A stretch of DNA of 38,310 nucleotides from Mycobacterium sp. E1747. Its GTDB lineage: Bacteria; Actinomycetota; Actinomycetes; Mycobacteriales; Mycobacteriaceae. Shown here piece after piece: positions 26,003 through 34,719 of this stretch. Location of the stretch: positions 1 to 38,310 of the forward strand of contig NZ_LZJI01000081.1 in assembly GCF_001667775.1 (NCBI RefSeq), written 5' to 3'. A program made the translations under genes and the position numbers. Numbering within the stretch: the first letter of the stretch is position 1; every line of letters starts with the position of its first letter. The notes under the pieces are model-generated. The model worked only from the letters and a program-made list of their open reading frames with translations. It did not search any database and was not told the origin of the DNA.

Positions 26003-27393
26003 TTCGATCCGGATCATCCTGTCTCACAGCGGCTTTGGCGGCCATGCTGTGGACGTGTCCGTCGGCGATGGCCATCGAAGCGCCGAAGGTGGATCCGGGC
26101 GTCCCGCCGCCGAGCGGGACGCCGGGCGCCGTGCAGCCGATGGAGCAACGCGGCCCCTGCACCGCCTCCGGGGTCATCCCCGGTAGCGATCCCGCGGCGG
26201 TCACGCCCAGCCAGGCGACGCTGAATCTGCCTGGGGCATGGCCATTCGCGCGCGGCGAGGGCCAGTTGGTCGCGGTGCTCGACACCGGAGTGCGGCCGGG
26301 ACCGCGGCTGCCCAACGTCGACCCGGGCGGCGACTTCGTCGAGGCGACCGACGGCCTGACCGACTGCGATGGCCACGGCACCCTGGTCGCCGGGCTCATC
26401 GCCGGCCAGCCCGGTGAGGACGGCTTCTCGGGCGTGGCACCCGCGGCGCGGGTGGTCTCGATCAGGACGACGTCGGCCAAGTTCTCGCCGCGGACGCCCG
26501 GCGGAGACCCGCTGCTGGCGCGGTCGGCGCTGGACGTCACGACGCTGGGCCGCGCGATCGTGCACGCGGCCGACCTCGGCGCCCGGGTGATCGATGTCTC
26601 CACGCTGACCTGCCTGCCCGCCGACCGGCCGGTCGACCAGGCCGCGCTTGGCGCGGCGATCCGCTACGCGGCCGTGGACAAGGACGCGGTGATCGTCGCC
26701 GCCGCGGGCAACACCGGACCGACCGGGTCGGTCGCCGGCGGAACCTCCTGCGAGTCCAACCCGCTCACCGACCTGAGCCGCCCGGACGACCCGCGCAACT
26801 GGGCCGGAGTCACCTCGGTCTCCATCCCGTCGGTGTGGCAGCCCTACGTGCTGTCAGTGGCTTCCCTGACACCCGATGGGCAGCCGTCGAAATTCACCAT
26901 GGCCGGGCCGTGGGTGGGCATCGCGGCGCCCGGGGAACGCATCGTGTCGGTCAGCAACGCCGACGGCGGCGGTCTGGCCAACGGGCTGCCCGACGAACAC
27001 CAGCAGGAGGTCGCGCTGAGCGGCACCAGCTACGCGGCCGGGTACGTCGCCGGAGTCGCGGCGCTCGTGCGCAGCAAATACCCCGACCTCAACGCCACAC
27101 AGGTCATCCATCGCATCACCGCCACGGCGCACGGCGGCGCACGCGCGCCCTCCAACGTCGTCGGCACCGGCAGCGTGGATCCGGTGGCGGCCCTGACCTG
27201 GCAACTGCCCGCCGGTACTCAACCTCCCGCCGCGCAGGTCAAGCCGATCGCCGTTCCGCCGGCGCCCGCGCCCAAGGACACCGCCCCGCGGACCGTCGCG
27301 CTGGCCGGAACCGCCGCGCTGGCTGTGCTCGTCGCAGTCGCGGGCGCGATCGCCGCCACCGCCACCCGACGACGAAAGGACCCCACGCCGTGA
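25999..27393 (+). CDS. mycP3: ESX-3 mycosin protease MycP3
   Basis: A 464-residue subtilisin-like serine protease anchored in the membrane. It has an N-terminal signal peptide (1-25), then the N-terminal extension typical of mycosins. The catalytic triad is D95 (VLDTGV), H126 (DGHGT) and S344 (SGTSYAA), with the oxyanion region AAAGNTG near 234-240. A Pro-rich linker and a C-terminal transmembrane helix (about 430-453) with a basic tail complete it. Mycosins are needed for ESX complex stability and can process substrates. The ATG overlaps the eccD3 stop, and its TGA overlaps the eccE3 GTG. Confidence 0.95.
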   Translation: MIRSGSSCLTAALAAMLWTCPSAMAIEAPKVDPGVPPPSGTPGAVQPMEQRGPCTASGVIPGSDPAAVTPSQATLNLPGAWPFARGEGQLVAVLDTGVRPGPRLPNVDPGGDFVEATDGLTDCDGHGTLVAGLIAGQPGEDGFSGVAPAARVVSIRTTSAKFSPRTPGGDPLLARSALDVTTLGRAIVHAADLGARVIDVSTLTCLPADRPVDQAALGAAIRYAAVDKDAVIVAAAGNTGPTGSVAGGTSCESNPLTDLSRPDDPRNWAGVTSVSIPSVWQPYVLSVASLTPDGQPSKFTMAGPWVGIAAPGERIVSVSNADGGGLANGLPDEHQQEVALSGTSYAAGYVAGVAALVRSKYPDLNATQVIHRITATAHGGARAPSNVVGTGSVDPVAALTWQLPAGTQPPAAQVKPIAVPPAPAPKDTAPRTVALAGTAALAVLVAVAGAIAATATRRRKDPTP

Positions 27394-28379
27394 GCCCGCA
27401 GCGTTGGATGCCCATCCCCGGCCCCGGCCGAATCACGCTGGCGCTGCTGGCCATCGTGCCCGCGGTGATGGCCTACCCCTGGCGAACACCCCGGGATTAC
27501 TGGCTGCTCGGCATCGCCGCCGCCGCGGTGATCGTGCTGTTCGGCTGCTGGCGCGGCTTGTATTTCACCACCCTGGCGCGCCGCCGGCTGGCCATCATGG
27601 GGCGCGGCGAGACCGACGCGGCCGCATCCGACTCGGCCACAGCGACGACCGCGCTGCTGCGGGTTGGGGTGTCCGGCGGCGACGCCGAGGCGCTGCCGCT
27701 GCCGTTGATCGCCCGCTACTTGGATCGCTACGGCATCCGGGCGCACAAGATCCGGATCACCAACCGGGACAACGCATCCGATCCATCGAGGAGCGAGACG
27801 TGGATCGGGCTGACGATATCGGCGGTCGACAATCTCGCGGCGCTCAAAGCGCGCTCACCGCGCATTCCGTTGCATGAGACCGCGCAGGTGGCGGCGCGCC
27901 GGCTGGCGGACCACCTACGGGAGCTCGGCTGGGACGTCAGCACCGTCGCGCCCGACGACGTCCCGCGGTTGCTGACCTCGAACGCCCGCGAGAGTTGGCG
28001 CGGCGTCCAGCGCGGCGCTTCGGATTACCTTGCCGCATACCGTATTCGGGTCGACGAGACATTGCCGCAGACGCTGGATGAAATCCGGTCACATTCGGCG
28101 CTGGAGACCTGCATAGCGCTGGAGATCGCCGGTGATCCGACTCAACCCACGATCGCCGCCGCCTGCGCGTTCCAGACGGGCACGCAGCCCGAAGGGCGCG
28201 CTCCGCTGGCGGGTCTGAGCCCGCAGGCCGGCAATCACCGGCCGGCGCTGCAGGCACTCGATCTGTTGTCCACCCGGCGGCTCGACGGCCACGCCGAGGC
28301 GCCGACGGGGTTGCTGGCGGGGCTGGACTGGCCCACTCCGGTGCGCGAGGCACCGGCCGCCGAGGTCGCTAGAACATAA
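27390..28379 (+). CDS. eccE3: ESX-3 membrane complex protein EccE3
   Basis: A 329-residue protein with two transmembrane helices near the N-terminus (about 11-25 and 33-52) and a cytoplasmic/peripheral domain, as in EccE of ESX systems (331 residues in M. tuberculosis). EccE sits at the edge of the membrane complex and stabilises it. The GTG at 27390 overlaps the mycP3 stop as GTGA, with GAAAGGA at 27373-27379. Last gene of the operon; its final 11 bases overlap the end of the convergent pseudogene. Confidence 0.93.
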   Translation: MSPQRWMPIPGPGRITLALLAIVPAVMAYPWRTPRDYWLLGIAAAAVIVLFGCWRGLYFTTLARRRLAIMGRGETDAAASDSATATTALLRVGVSGGDAEALPLPLIARYLDRYGIRAHKIRITNRDNASDPSRSETWIGLTISAVDNLAALKARSPRIPLHETAQVAARRLADHLRELGWDVSTVAPDDVPRLLTSNARESWRGVQRGASDYLAAYRIRVDETLPQTLDEIRSHSALETCIALEIAGDPTQPTIAAACAFQTGTQPEGRAPLAGLSPQAGNHRPALQALDLLSTRRLDGHAEAPTGLLAGLDWPTPVREAPAAEVART

Positions 28380-28780
28380 CCGTCTGCAGGAACGCGGTCA
28401 TCCGGCGCAGGTAGTCCAGCTGGCTCACGTGCCACACGTGAGCGCCCGGAAACCAGTGCAGCGCACAGCGATCCCGGTGCTCCCACAACCGCATGCTGCT
28501 GCGGCGCCCTCCGAGATCGCGAGCCCGGTGATGAGGCCCGCGGCGACTCGGTCGGCGCGGGAAACGACCGCACCGGGGCGGGCCGCGGGCCAGCGCGGCC
28601 GCCGCGACCGTCGCGGCGAGCAGCGTCGACACCCAGGTGCGCAGGGCCGGGTCGCCGACGGCCGAGCCCTCGACTACCATGCGCTGGCGGGGGGACAGCG
28701 CGGAATTGGGGGCAATCCGCCGTCGTCGGTGGGAACGTCCGCGCCCGCGAAGGCCGCGGGAATGGGCGGTTCAATCGTAA
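28369..28780 (-). pseudogene. Frameshifted remnant of the gene next to eccE3 (Rv0293c position)
   Basis: Protein-like sequence can be followed only by changing frame three times: MVVEGSAVGDPALRTW (from 28680), then PAPVRSFPAPTE, then VAAGLITGLAISEG, then MRLWEHRDRCALHWFPGAHV to the stop at 28369. The last stretch looks like the end of an alpha/beta-hydrolase-type protein. In M. tuberculosis a gene of about 400 codons, Rv0293c, fills this position; here only about 130 codons remain before tam, so the N-terminal two thirds are gone. Clustered sequencing errors could cause the shifts but not the missing length. Identity with Rv0293c is from memory of gene order and should be checked. Confidence 0.6.
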
Positions 28781-28911
28781 GGGTCGGGCGCCACGAACGC
28801 CGAGGCTAACTTCCTGGCGAGGCCGCCGGGGAAACTTGGGCGGCCGGGCCGCATGCGGTAATACCGTTTGTCTATCTCCCTAGCGGTGGCGCGTTGATCA
28901 GGAGGACCGAC

Positions 28912-29697
28912 ATGTGGGATCCCGATGTCTACCTGGCGTTTGCGGACCACCGCAGCCGGCCGTTCTACGACCTGCTGTCCCGGGTGGGGACTGAGCGGGC
29001 CCGGCGGGTGGTGGACCTCGGCTGCGGGCCCGGCCACCTGACCAAGTACCTGTCCCGGCGGTGGCCGGACGCGGTGATCGAGGCGATGGACAGCTCGCCG
29101 GAGATGGTCGCCGCCGCGAAGGAACGCGGCATCGACGCCGTCATCGGCGACCTGCGGGACTGGAAGCCCAAGCCCGACACCGACGTCGTGGTCAGCAACG
29201 CCGCCCTGCACTGGGTGCCCGAGCACCCCGACCTGCTGGTCCGGTGGGCGGACGAGCTGCCGCCAGGGTCGTGGATCGCCGTCCAGATCCCCGGCAACTT
29301 CGAGACGCCGTCGCACGCCACGGTGCGCACCCTGGCCCGCCGGGAGCCGTACGCAAAGGTGATGCGGGACATACCATTTCGCGTTGGCGCTGTCGTGCAG
29401 CCACCGATCCAGTACGCCAACCTGCTGCTGGACGCCGGGTGCAAGGTCGACGTCTGGGAGACCACCTACCTGCACCAGCTGACCGGCGAGAACCCGGTGC
29501 TGGAATGGATCACCGGAACGGCGCTGGTTCCGGTGCGCGAGCGGCTGGACGACGGAGACTGGGAACGGTTCCGCCAGGAACTCATCCCACTGCTGGACGA
29601 CGCCTACCCGCCCCGAGCCGACGGGACGACGATCTTCCCGTTCCGGCGGGTGTTCATCGTCGCCGAGGTCGGCGGTTCCCGGCGGTCCGGCGGCTAA
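28912..29697 (+). CDS. tam: Trans-aconitate 2-methyltransferase
   Basis: A 261-residue class I SAM-dependent methyltransferase, the length of M. tuberculosis Rv0294. The cofactor loop [15 protein letters not shown] lies near 31-45, and the start [18 protein letters not shown] is typical of Tam, which methylates trans-aconitate, a toxic by-product that inhibits aconitase. The ATG at 28912 has a strong AGGAGG site six bases before it; an ATG at 28894 lies upstream of that site. The stop overlaps the sulfatase stop by a few bases, tail to tail. Confidence 0.92.
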   Translation: MWDPDVYLAFADHRSRPFYDLLSRVGTERARRVVDLGCGPGHLTKYLSRRWPDAVIEAMDSSPEMVAAAKERGIDAVIGDLRDWKPKPDTDVVVSNAALHWVPEHPDLLVRWADELPPGSWIAVQIPGNFETPSHATVRTLARREPYAKVMRDIPFRVGAVVQPPIQYANLLLDAGCKVDVWETTYLHQLTGENPVLEWITGTALVPVRERLDDGDWERFRQELIPLLDDAYPPRADGTTIFPFRRVFIVAEVGGSRRSGG

Positions 29698-31097
29698 CCG
29701 CGCGCCTGCTCCTCGATGCCGCGGTCGACGGCGAGCGCCGATCGGGCCGTCGGCTTGGTCCGGTGGATGTGCAGATACGTCTCGGTGTACCTGGCCGAGA
29801 TGCGGGTGCCGGCGAACTCCGACGGAATGACATCCCCCGTGCGCTGACGCCAATCATGAAGCAGCACAGCAAAATCGGCGGCGATCTCGTCGGCCTCGGC
29901 GTCGTCGCCGGCCAGCAGGTTGGTGGTTTCGGTGGGGTCGGCGCGCAGGTCGTAGAGTTCGCGCTGCGGGCGGGGGCCGGTGATGAACGGCGCCACCGCG
30001 GCCCCGGACGGGCTTTCCTCGATGTCCAACGGCAGGTCGAGTAGCGGCCGGGACGCGTAATTCTCGATGTAGCTGTATTCCTTGGTGCGAATCGCGCGAA
30101 TGGGATCGAACGAGTCGTGATAGGTCTTCGTCGTGTACACGTGCTTCCTGACCGGCACCGTGTGCGGGTCAGGCGCGACGAGGGCGCGCGCGTGCGACAC
30201 CCCCTCGACATCGGAGGGAACGTCCAGGCCCAGCAGGCCCAGCAGCGTCGGCAACAGGTCCACGCCGCTGAACAGCTCGTCGTAGACCCGCGGGGCCGGC
30301 GCCCGGCCGGCGGGGGGCCTGATGATCATGCCGATGCCGGTTCCCGCGTCATAGAGCGTGGACTTGGCGCGGGGAAACGCCGGGCCGTGGTCGGTGAAGA
30401 ACACCACCCAGGTGCTGGCGTCCAGTCCCGTTTCGGCCAGCGTGTCCAGCAGGCGGCCGACGGCGGCGTCGGCCGTCGCGATCGACCCGTAGAAGCTGGC
30501 CAGGTCGTCGCGCACCTCGGGGAGGTCGGGTAGGTAATCGGGCGGGTCGACCTCGCCGCTGTCCGCCGGCCGGTAGCGGTCCCGGGGATACGGCCGGTGC
30601 GTCTCGAAGAACCCGGCGGTCAACAGGAACGGTTGGCCCGCCAGGTCTTCGATGCCGTCTCGCAGCCATTCGCCCGCCTTGTCCACCACGTATTCGCAGT
30701 AGGAGTTCGAGACGTCGAACTCGTCGAAGCCCAGGCGCTGCGGGTAGGAGGTCTCGTGCTGCATGCCGAACAGCGCGGAGTACCACCCCGCATCGGTCAA
30801 TATCTGCGGGAGGGTGCGCACGCCGGCGCGGTATTCCCAGCCGTGATGCGCCAGGCCGATCAGGCCGTTGCTCTGCGGGTAGCGGCCGGTGAACAGCGAC
30901 CCGCGCGACGGCGAGCACAGCGGCGCCGTGGCGTGCGCCCTGGTGAACAGGATGCCCTCGGCGGCAAGGCGGTCCAGCCGGGGGCTCTCGACGTCCGGGT
31001 GGCCGTAGACGCCGAGGTAGCGGCCCAAATCGTGCCAGTGCACGATCAACACGTTGTCTTTTCGGTCGACCTCTTCGCCCGGCACCAATTGCGTCAC
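29694..31097 (-). CDS. Type I sulfatase (Rv0296c-like)
   Basis: The 467-residue alkaline-phosphatase-superfamily enzyme carries the sulfatase signature CSPSRG at 61-66, whose cysteine is converted to formylglycine in active sulfatases. Metal-binding WHDLG (21-25) and FFTDHGPAF (around 270) are also present. No signal peptide is visible, so it is probably cytosolic. M. tuberculosis Rv0296c has 465 residues. The GTG at 31097 fits that length but has a ribosome site unusually close; a second GTG four codons later is possible. The sulfotransferase gene that separates it from tam in M. tuberculosis is absent. Confidence 0.88.
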   Translation of the reverse strand: MTQLVPGEEVDRKDNVLIVHWHDLGRYLGVYGHPDVESPRLDRLAAEGILFTRAHATAPLCSPSRGSLFTGRYPQSNGLIGLAHHGWEYRAGVRTLPQILTDAGWYSALFGMQHETSYPQRLGFDEFDVSNSYCEYVVDKAGEWLRDGIEDLAGQPFLLTAGFFETHRPYPRDRYRPADSGEVDPPDYLPDLPEVRDDLASFYGSIATADAAVGRLLDTLAETGLDASTWVVFFTDHGPAFPRAKSTLYDAGTGIGMIIRPPAGRAPAPRVYDELFSGVDLLPTLLGLLGLDVPSDVEGVSHARALVAPDPHTVPVRKHVYTTKTYHDSFDPIRAIRTKEYSYIENYASRPLLDLPLDIEESPSGAAVAPFITGPRPQRELYDLRADPTETTNLLAGDDAEADEIAADFAVLLHDWRQRTGDVIPSEFAGTRISARYTETYLHIHRTKPTARSALAVDRGIEEQARG

Positions 31098-31134
31098 CTC
31101 TCCAACTTGCCCGCGACCGGCGACGATACCGCAG

Positions 31135-31812
31135 CTAGTCGGGCAGAGGCTGGGGGGAGCGTCGACTCCAGCGGTTCTCGCTGACGAACTCCGACAGCGG
31201 CCGGGCGACGGTCCAGCCGTCCAGTTCCAACGCCGGCCGATCGGGGAATTCGGGCACCGGACCCAGGCACAGGATGGCCACCGGCTCGGCCCCCGGGGGC
31301 ATCTCGAGCAGCGCCGCCAACCGCTGGGGATCGAACAGCGAAACCCAACCCATGCCAAGGCCTTCGCAGCGTGCGGCCAGCCACAGATTCTGGATCGCGC
31401 ACGACACCGACACGAGGTCCATCTGCGGCAGCGTTCGGCGGCCGAACACGTGCTCCTCCCGGTGGTCGCAGAGCGCCACCACCAGCAGCTCGGCGCACTC
31501 CAGGATGCCTTCGACTTTCAGCGCGAGAAACTCCCCGGCGCGCTCGCCCAGGGCTGCGGCGGTGAGCGGGCGCTCCTCATCGACGAGTGCGTGAATGCGC
31601 CGCCGCAAGGAGTCGTCGGTGATCCGCACAAAACGCCAGGGCTGCATCAGGCCGACGCTGGGCGCCGCGTGCGCCGCCTGCAGCAGGCGTGCCAGCACGG
31701 TCTCGTCCACCACCCCGGGTGAGAACCGGCGCATGTCGCGCCGCTCCGAGATCACCCGATACACGGCGCGGCGCTCCTGCGGGCTGAAGGTCGGCTCGCT
31801 CACGGGAGTCAT
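31135..31812 (-). CDS. BluB-like nitroreductase-fold flavoprotein (Rv0306-like)
   Basis: A 225-residue nitroreductase-family protein with the FMN-binding start RRDMRRF (about 24-30) and the AAPSVGLMQPWRF motif near 49-61. This pattern resembles BluB, which breaks FMNH2 to make 5,6-dimethylbenzimidazole, the lower ligand of vitamin B12; M. tuberculosis Rv0306 has been described this way. Assignment as the B12 enzyme is likely but not proven by sequence alone. It lies 37 bases before the sulfatase on the same strand. Confidence 0.8.
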   Translation of the reverse strand: MTPVSEPTFSPQERRAVYRVISERRDMRRFSPGVVDETVLARLLQAAHAAPSVGLMQPWRFVRITDDSLRRRIHALVDEERPLTAAALGERAGEFLALKVEGILECAELLVVALCDHREEHVFGRRTLPQMDLVSVSCAIQNLWLAARCEGLGMGWVSLFDPQRLAALLEMPPGAEPVAILCLGPVPEFPDRPALELDGWTVARPLSEFVSENRWSRRSPQPLPD

Positions 31813-31885
31813 CGTAGGGAATCCGAGCTAGCGTGAACCGTGTCCGCGCCACGGACCGGGCGAACACCCAGGAAAGGAGTGTTCC

Positions 31886-32170
31886 GTGAAGCCCTTTGAC
31901 CTACTCGACCGGCCGCCCACCGACGGGGCCGCGGGCCGCGTGTACGGCGAGCCCTATCAGACACCGGACGGCACCACCGTGATTCCGGTGGTCAAGCCGC
32001 TCGGCGTCTTCGTCGTCCGCGACGGCGAGGCCTCCTGGAAGGCCGCCGTCGACGGCAACCGCATCGCGCTGATCGGGGTGATCACCGGTCTGCTGGCGGC
32101 GGTGATCGGCAGCCTGGCGGTGCTGCGCCAGCCGCCCTGGCCGCGGATGACGATCACGGACTATAGGTAA
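31886..32170 (+). CDS. GerW-like membrane protein, shortened
   Basis: The 94-residue protein begins MKPFDLLDRPPTDGAAGRVY, continues with YGEPYQTPDGTTVIPV and then KPLGVFVVRDGEASWKAAVD, and ends in one transmembrane helix (about 64-82). This resembles GerW (YtfJ)-type proteins, but the Gly-rich middle that normally lies between the V-IPV strand and the P-GVFV strand is absent. The GTG start follows GGAAAGGAG at ideal distance. Its last 17 bases overlap the end of the convergent Rv0307c-like gene. Function is unknown. Confidence 0.65.
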   Translation: MKPFDLLDRPPTDGAAGRVYGEPYQTPDGTTVIPVVKPLGVFVVRDGEASWKAAVDGNRIALIGVITGLLAAVIGSLAVLRQPPWPRMTITDYR

Positions 32171-32636
32171 CGCCGACCGCGCGGAAGACGTACTCCGGCG
32201 GCATGGCGAAGGACAGCGAGCGCCGCGGCAGGCCACCGAGCACATCGTCCGGGATGGCCGCCTTGTAGTGCAGCGACAATTCGCCGCTGAACTTCGGGTC
32301 GACCTGCGCGACGTCGACGTCGACCTGCAGACCGGTCGACGAGATCTCGACCCGCGCCGCCCCGCTCTGCGGCGCGTCCCAGCGAACGTCGACGGTCGGG
32401 CCGGCCAGCCGCGGCAGCATGGACAGCGTGGCCAGCACCCGCTCGGAGGTGAACGCCAGCGAACCCGTGTAGCTGGCGACACTGTGCGGCAGCCGAACGC
32501 CCGGGATGGCGCCGGAGAATCGCCGCGTCACCGCCACATAGTCGGCAAGGTAACGCAGGCCTTCCGACTCGAGCTGGGCGTACACGTCGTCGGGCAGCTT
32601 GCCGATGCCGAGCAACCTGCGGACAAATACGGCCAT
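32154..32636 (-). CDS. Conserved hypothetical protein (Rv0307c-like)
   Basis: A 160-residue protein beginning MAVFVRRLLGIGKLPDDVYA, with no signal peptide or membrane segment. The length equals that of M. tuberculosis Rv0307c, which occupies the same place before a PAP2 gene. The C-terminal half is predicted beta-rich (SLAFTSERVLATLSML, VEISSTGLQVDVDV), perhaps a lipid-binding or PH-like fold. Function is unknown. The start was chosen because an upstream open frame to 33116 runs through the antisense of the PAP2 gene. Confidence 0.75.
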   Translation of the reverse strand: MAVFVRRLLGIGKLPDDVYAQLESEGLRYLADYVAVTRRFSGAIPGVRLPHSVASYTGSLAFTSERVLATLSMLPRLAGPTVDVRWDAPQSGAARVEISSTGLQVDVDVAQVDPKFSGELSLHYKAAIPDDVLGGLPRRSLSFAMPPEYVFRAVGVTYSP

Positions 32637-32717
32637 GACGCCAGTATGGCGCGGGTCGGTCAACGGCGGGGTCGGGCCGCCGGACGCCACGCGGAGCCCA
32701 GCTGGTATCCGTGGGGT

Positions 32718-33395
32718 ATGACCCGAGCACGGACCGTGGCGGCCCCGTGCATCGCCCTGGTCGCGGCGGCCGTCTACGCGCTGACGTGGGTGGGCTACTC
32801 CCACGGCTGGCACTGGCAGCAGCGCCTGGATTGGTCGCTGCTGTACGCCGCGCGCGGCAGCGCGGTCAAACACCCGTTCTGGGTGCGATTCTGGGCGGAC
32901 GTCTCCTTTGCGCTGGGCCCCGTCCCGTTGCGCGCGCTCGGCGCGGTGGCGGCGGCCTGCGCCCTGGTGGCGCGCCGGGTGCGGGCGGGCCTGTTGCTGC
33001 TGGCCTGCGCACCGCTCAGCGGGCTCGTGACGGCGGCGGCAAAGTCGCTGGTGGACCGGCCGCGCCCGTCGACCATGCTGGTGGCCGCGGCCGAGACATC
33101 GTTTCCCTCCGGGCACGCGCTGGAGGCGACGGCAGCGCTGCTCGCGGCGTTGTCGTTGGTGTCGCCGACGATGAACCGGGCGATGCGCCGCGTCGCCGTC
33201 GCCCTGGTCGCGCTCAGCGTGCTGGCGGTGGGCGCCTCGCGGGTGGCGCTAAACGTGCATTACCCGTCCGACGTGGTGGCCGGCTGGTCTCTGGGATACC
33301 TTTATTTCCTGTTGTGCTACACGGTGATTCGCCCCCCGCGCGCGACATTCGCCCGAAAACGGTGTGACGCGGCGGATTTGGTCACGGCGCGGTGA
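32718..33395 (+). CDS. PAP2-family membrane phosphatase (Rv0308-like)
   Basis: A 225-residue integral membrane protein with the three PAP2 acid-phosphatase motifs: K-x6-RP as KSLVDRPRP, PSGH, and SR-x5-H-x3-D as SRVALNVHYPSD. Hydrophobic segments surround them, so the active site probably faces the outer side of the membrane. Such enzymes hydrolyse phosphatidic acid, polyprenyl diphosphates or phosphoglycolipids; the substrate cannot be told. The ATG at 32718 is chosen because sequence before it belongs to the divergent Rv0307c-like gene. Confidence 0.88.
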   Translation: MTRARTVAAPCIALVAAAVYALTWVGYSHGWHWQQRLDWSLLYAARGSAVKHPFWVRFWADVSFALGPVPLRALGAVAAACALVARRVRAGLLLLACAPLSGLVTAAAKSLVDRPRPSTMLVAAAETSFPSGHALEATAALLAALSLVSPTMNRAMRRVAVALVALSVLAVGASRVALNVHYPSDVVAGWSLGYLYFLLCYTVIRPPRATFARKRCDAADLVTAR

Positions 33396-33454
33396 CCTAA
33401 CCGGGTCTGAAGCTTTACTTGACCTTGCGCTGATCAGGTTTGACGATTGAGGTC

Positions 33455-34111
33455 ATGCGCCGACTGCTCGCTTCACTGTTCGCTTCGGCGTGCGCGTTTT
33501 TCGTGGTCCTGGCCGCGGCGCCGATCAGCGCCGCCGCCGGCGCCCCCTGGTTCGCGAATGCCGTCGGCGATGCCACGCAGGTGGTTTCGGTGATGAGCAC
33601 CGGCGGATCGAACGCGACGATGGACATCTATCAGCGCACCGCCGCCGGCTGGCAGGCGCTGCGGACCGGCATTCCCACCCACGTCGGTTCGGCGGGCATG
33701 GCGGCGCAGGCCAAGAGCGGGGTGCCGGCCACCCCGATGGGCGTCTATACCCTGGACTCCGCGTTCGGCACCGCCCCCAACCCCGGCACCGGGCTGCCCT
33801 ACACGCAGGTAGGGCCCAACCACTGGTGGAGCGGCGACGACCACAGCCCCACCTTCAACTCCATGCAGGTTTGCCAGAAGGCGCAGTGCCCGTTCAACAC
33901 CGCCGAAAGCGAGAACCTTCAGATCCCGCAGTACAAGCACGCGGTCGTGATGGGCGTCAACAAGAACAAGACTCCCGGCGGCGGTGCGGCGTTCTTCTTC
34001 CACACCACCGACGGGAAACCCACCGAGGGCTGCGTCGCGGTCGACGACGCTCAGCTGGTGTCGATCATGAAGTGGCTGCGGCCCGGCGCGGTCATCGCCA
34101 TCACCAAGTAA
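33455..34111 (+). CDS. Exported L,D-transpeptidase-like (YkuD) protein (Rv0309-like)
   Basis: The 218-residue protein has a clear signal peptide (MRRLLASLFASACAFFVVLA, then a cleavable AAA region). The C-terminal domain shows the YkuD pattern, with TPMGVYTL, FFFHTTDG and GCVAV containing a probable catalytic C193. YkuD enzymes form or edit 3-3 peptidoglycan cross-links; this group differs from the main mycobacterial Ldt enzymes and its activity is unproven. The ATG at 33455 gives the 218 residues of Rv0309. It ends 3 bases from the convergent SnoaL-like gene. Confidence 0.85.
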   Translation: MRRLLASLFASACAFFVVLAAAPISAAAGAPWFANAVGDATQVVSVMSTGGSNATMDIYQRTAAGWQALRTGIPTHVGSAGMAAQAKSGVPATPMGVYTLDSAFGTAPNPGTGLPYTQVGPNHWWSGDDHSPTFNSMQVCQKAQCPFNTAESENLQIPQYKHAVVMGVNKNKTPGGGAAFFFHTTDGKPTEGCVAVDDAQLVSIMKWLRPGAVIAITK

Positions 34112-34114
34112 CGC

Positions 34115-34594
34115 TCAGCCGACGCCCGCGATGGCGCGACCGGGCTTGAGCGTGAAGTTCATCCCCTCCAACGACATGGTGGCGTCGTACGTTCGGTCGT
34201 AGCCGGTGCCGCTGATCTTCCAGCCGGCGTCGGTGCGCCGGTAGGTGTCGCGGTAGAAGGCCGCACCGATCAGCATGAAGTTCAAGTCGGCGACGATCAC
34301 GCGGTCCTGCAGATACCAACTGCCCGTTGCGGTGTCGCCGTCGACGACGATGTCGGGATGGGTCACCCGGTGCTCGGTGATGACGTTGGCGGGCAGCGAG
34401 GTACGCATGTACTCGACCAGCTCGTCGCGGTTGGTGAAGTGCAACTCGCTGCCGATCGACGGCCCGTAGTCGGCCTTGATGTCCCCGGCGAGCGTGTCGG
34501 CGAAGTCGTCCCAGTGCTTGGTGTCCAGGGCGCGCAGGTACCGGTACTTGACCTGCTTGATGGCTTCGATGTCAGCGAGATCTTGAGGGGTCAT
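34115..34594 (-). CDS. SnoaL-like (NTF2 fold) protein (Rv0310c-like)
   Basis: A 159-residue protein beginning MTPQDLADIEAIKQVKYRY. It has the SnoaL/NTF2 pattern: an N-terminal helix, YLRALDTKHWDDFADTLAGD, RDELVEYM, and a beta-sheet end with GSWYLQDRVIV and YRRTDAGWKISG. These folds serve as polyketide or steroid cyclases, dehydratases or binding domains; no specific role can be given. It matches the M. tuberculosis order Rv0309-Rv0310c. Confidence 0.8.
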   Translation of the reverse strand: MTPQDLADIEAIKQVKYRYLRALDTKHWDDFADTLAGDIKADYGPSIGSELHFTNRDELVEYMRTSLPANVITEHRVTHPDIVVDGDTATGSWYLQDRVIVADLNFMLIGAAFYRDTYRRTDAGWKISGTGYDRTYDATMSLEGMNFTLKPGRAIAGVG

Positions 34595-34719
34595 CAGGTC
34601 ATTGCAGCACACGGGTGATACGCCCTGCGTTCGCATCGAAAAGCCGGCGTCGCCGAGAGCTAAACCACGGTCACAATCCGCCCCGCGTGTCTTGTGCGGG
34701 GTTAAGTGTCGCGGTGGCC

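Noticed and set aside
24533..26017. Minus-strand open frame of 494 codons, very Arg/Gly/Asp-rich
   Set aside because: Antisense to eccD3; its composition mirrors the membrane-protein codons on the other strand.
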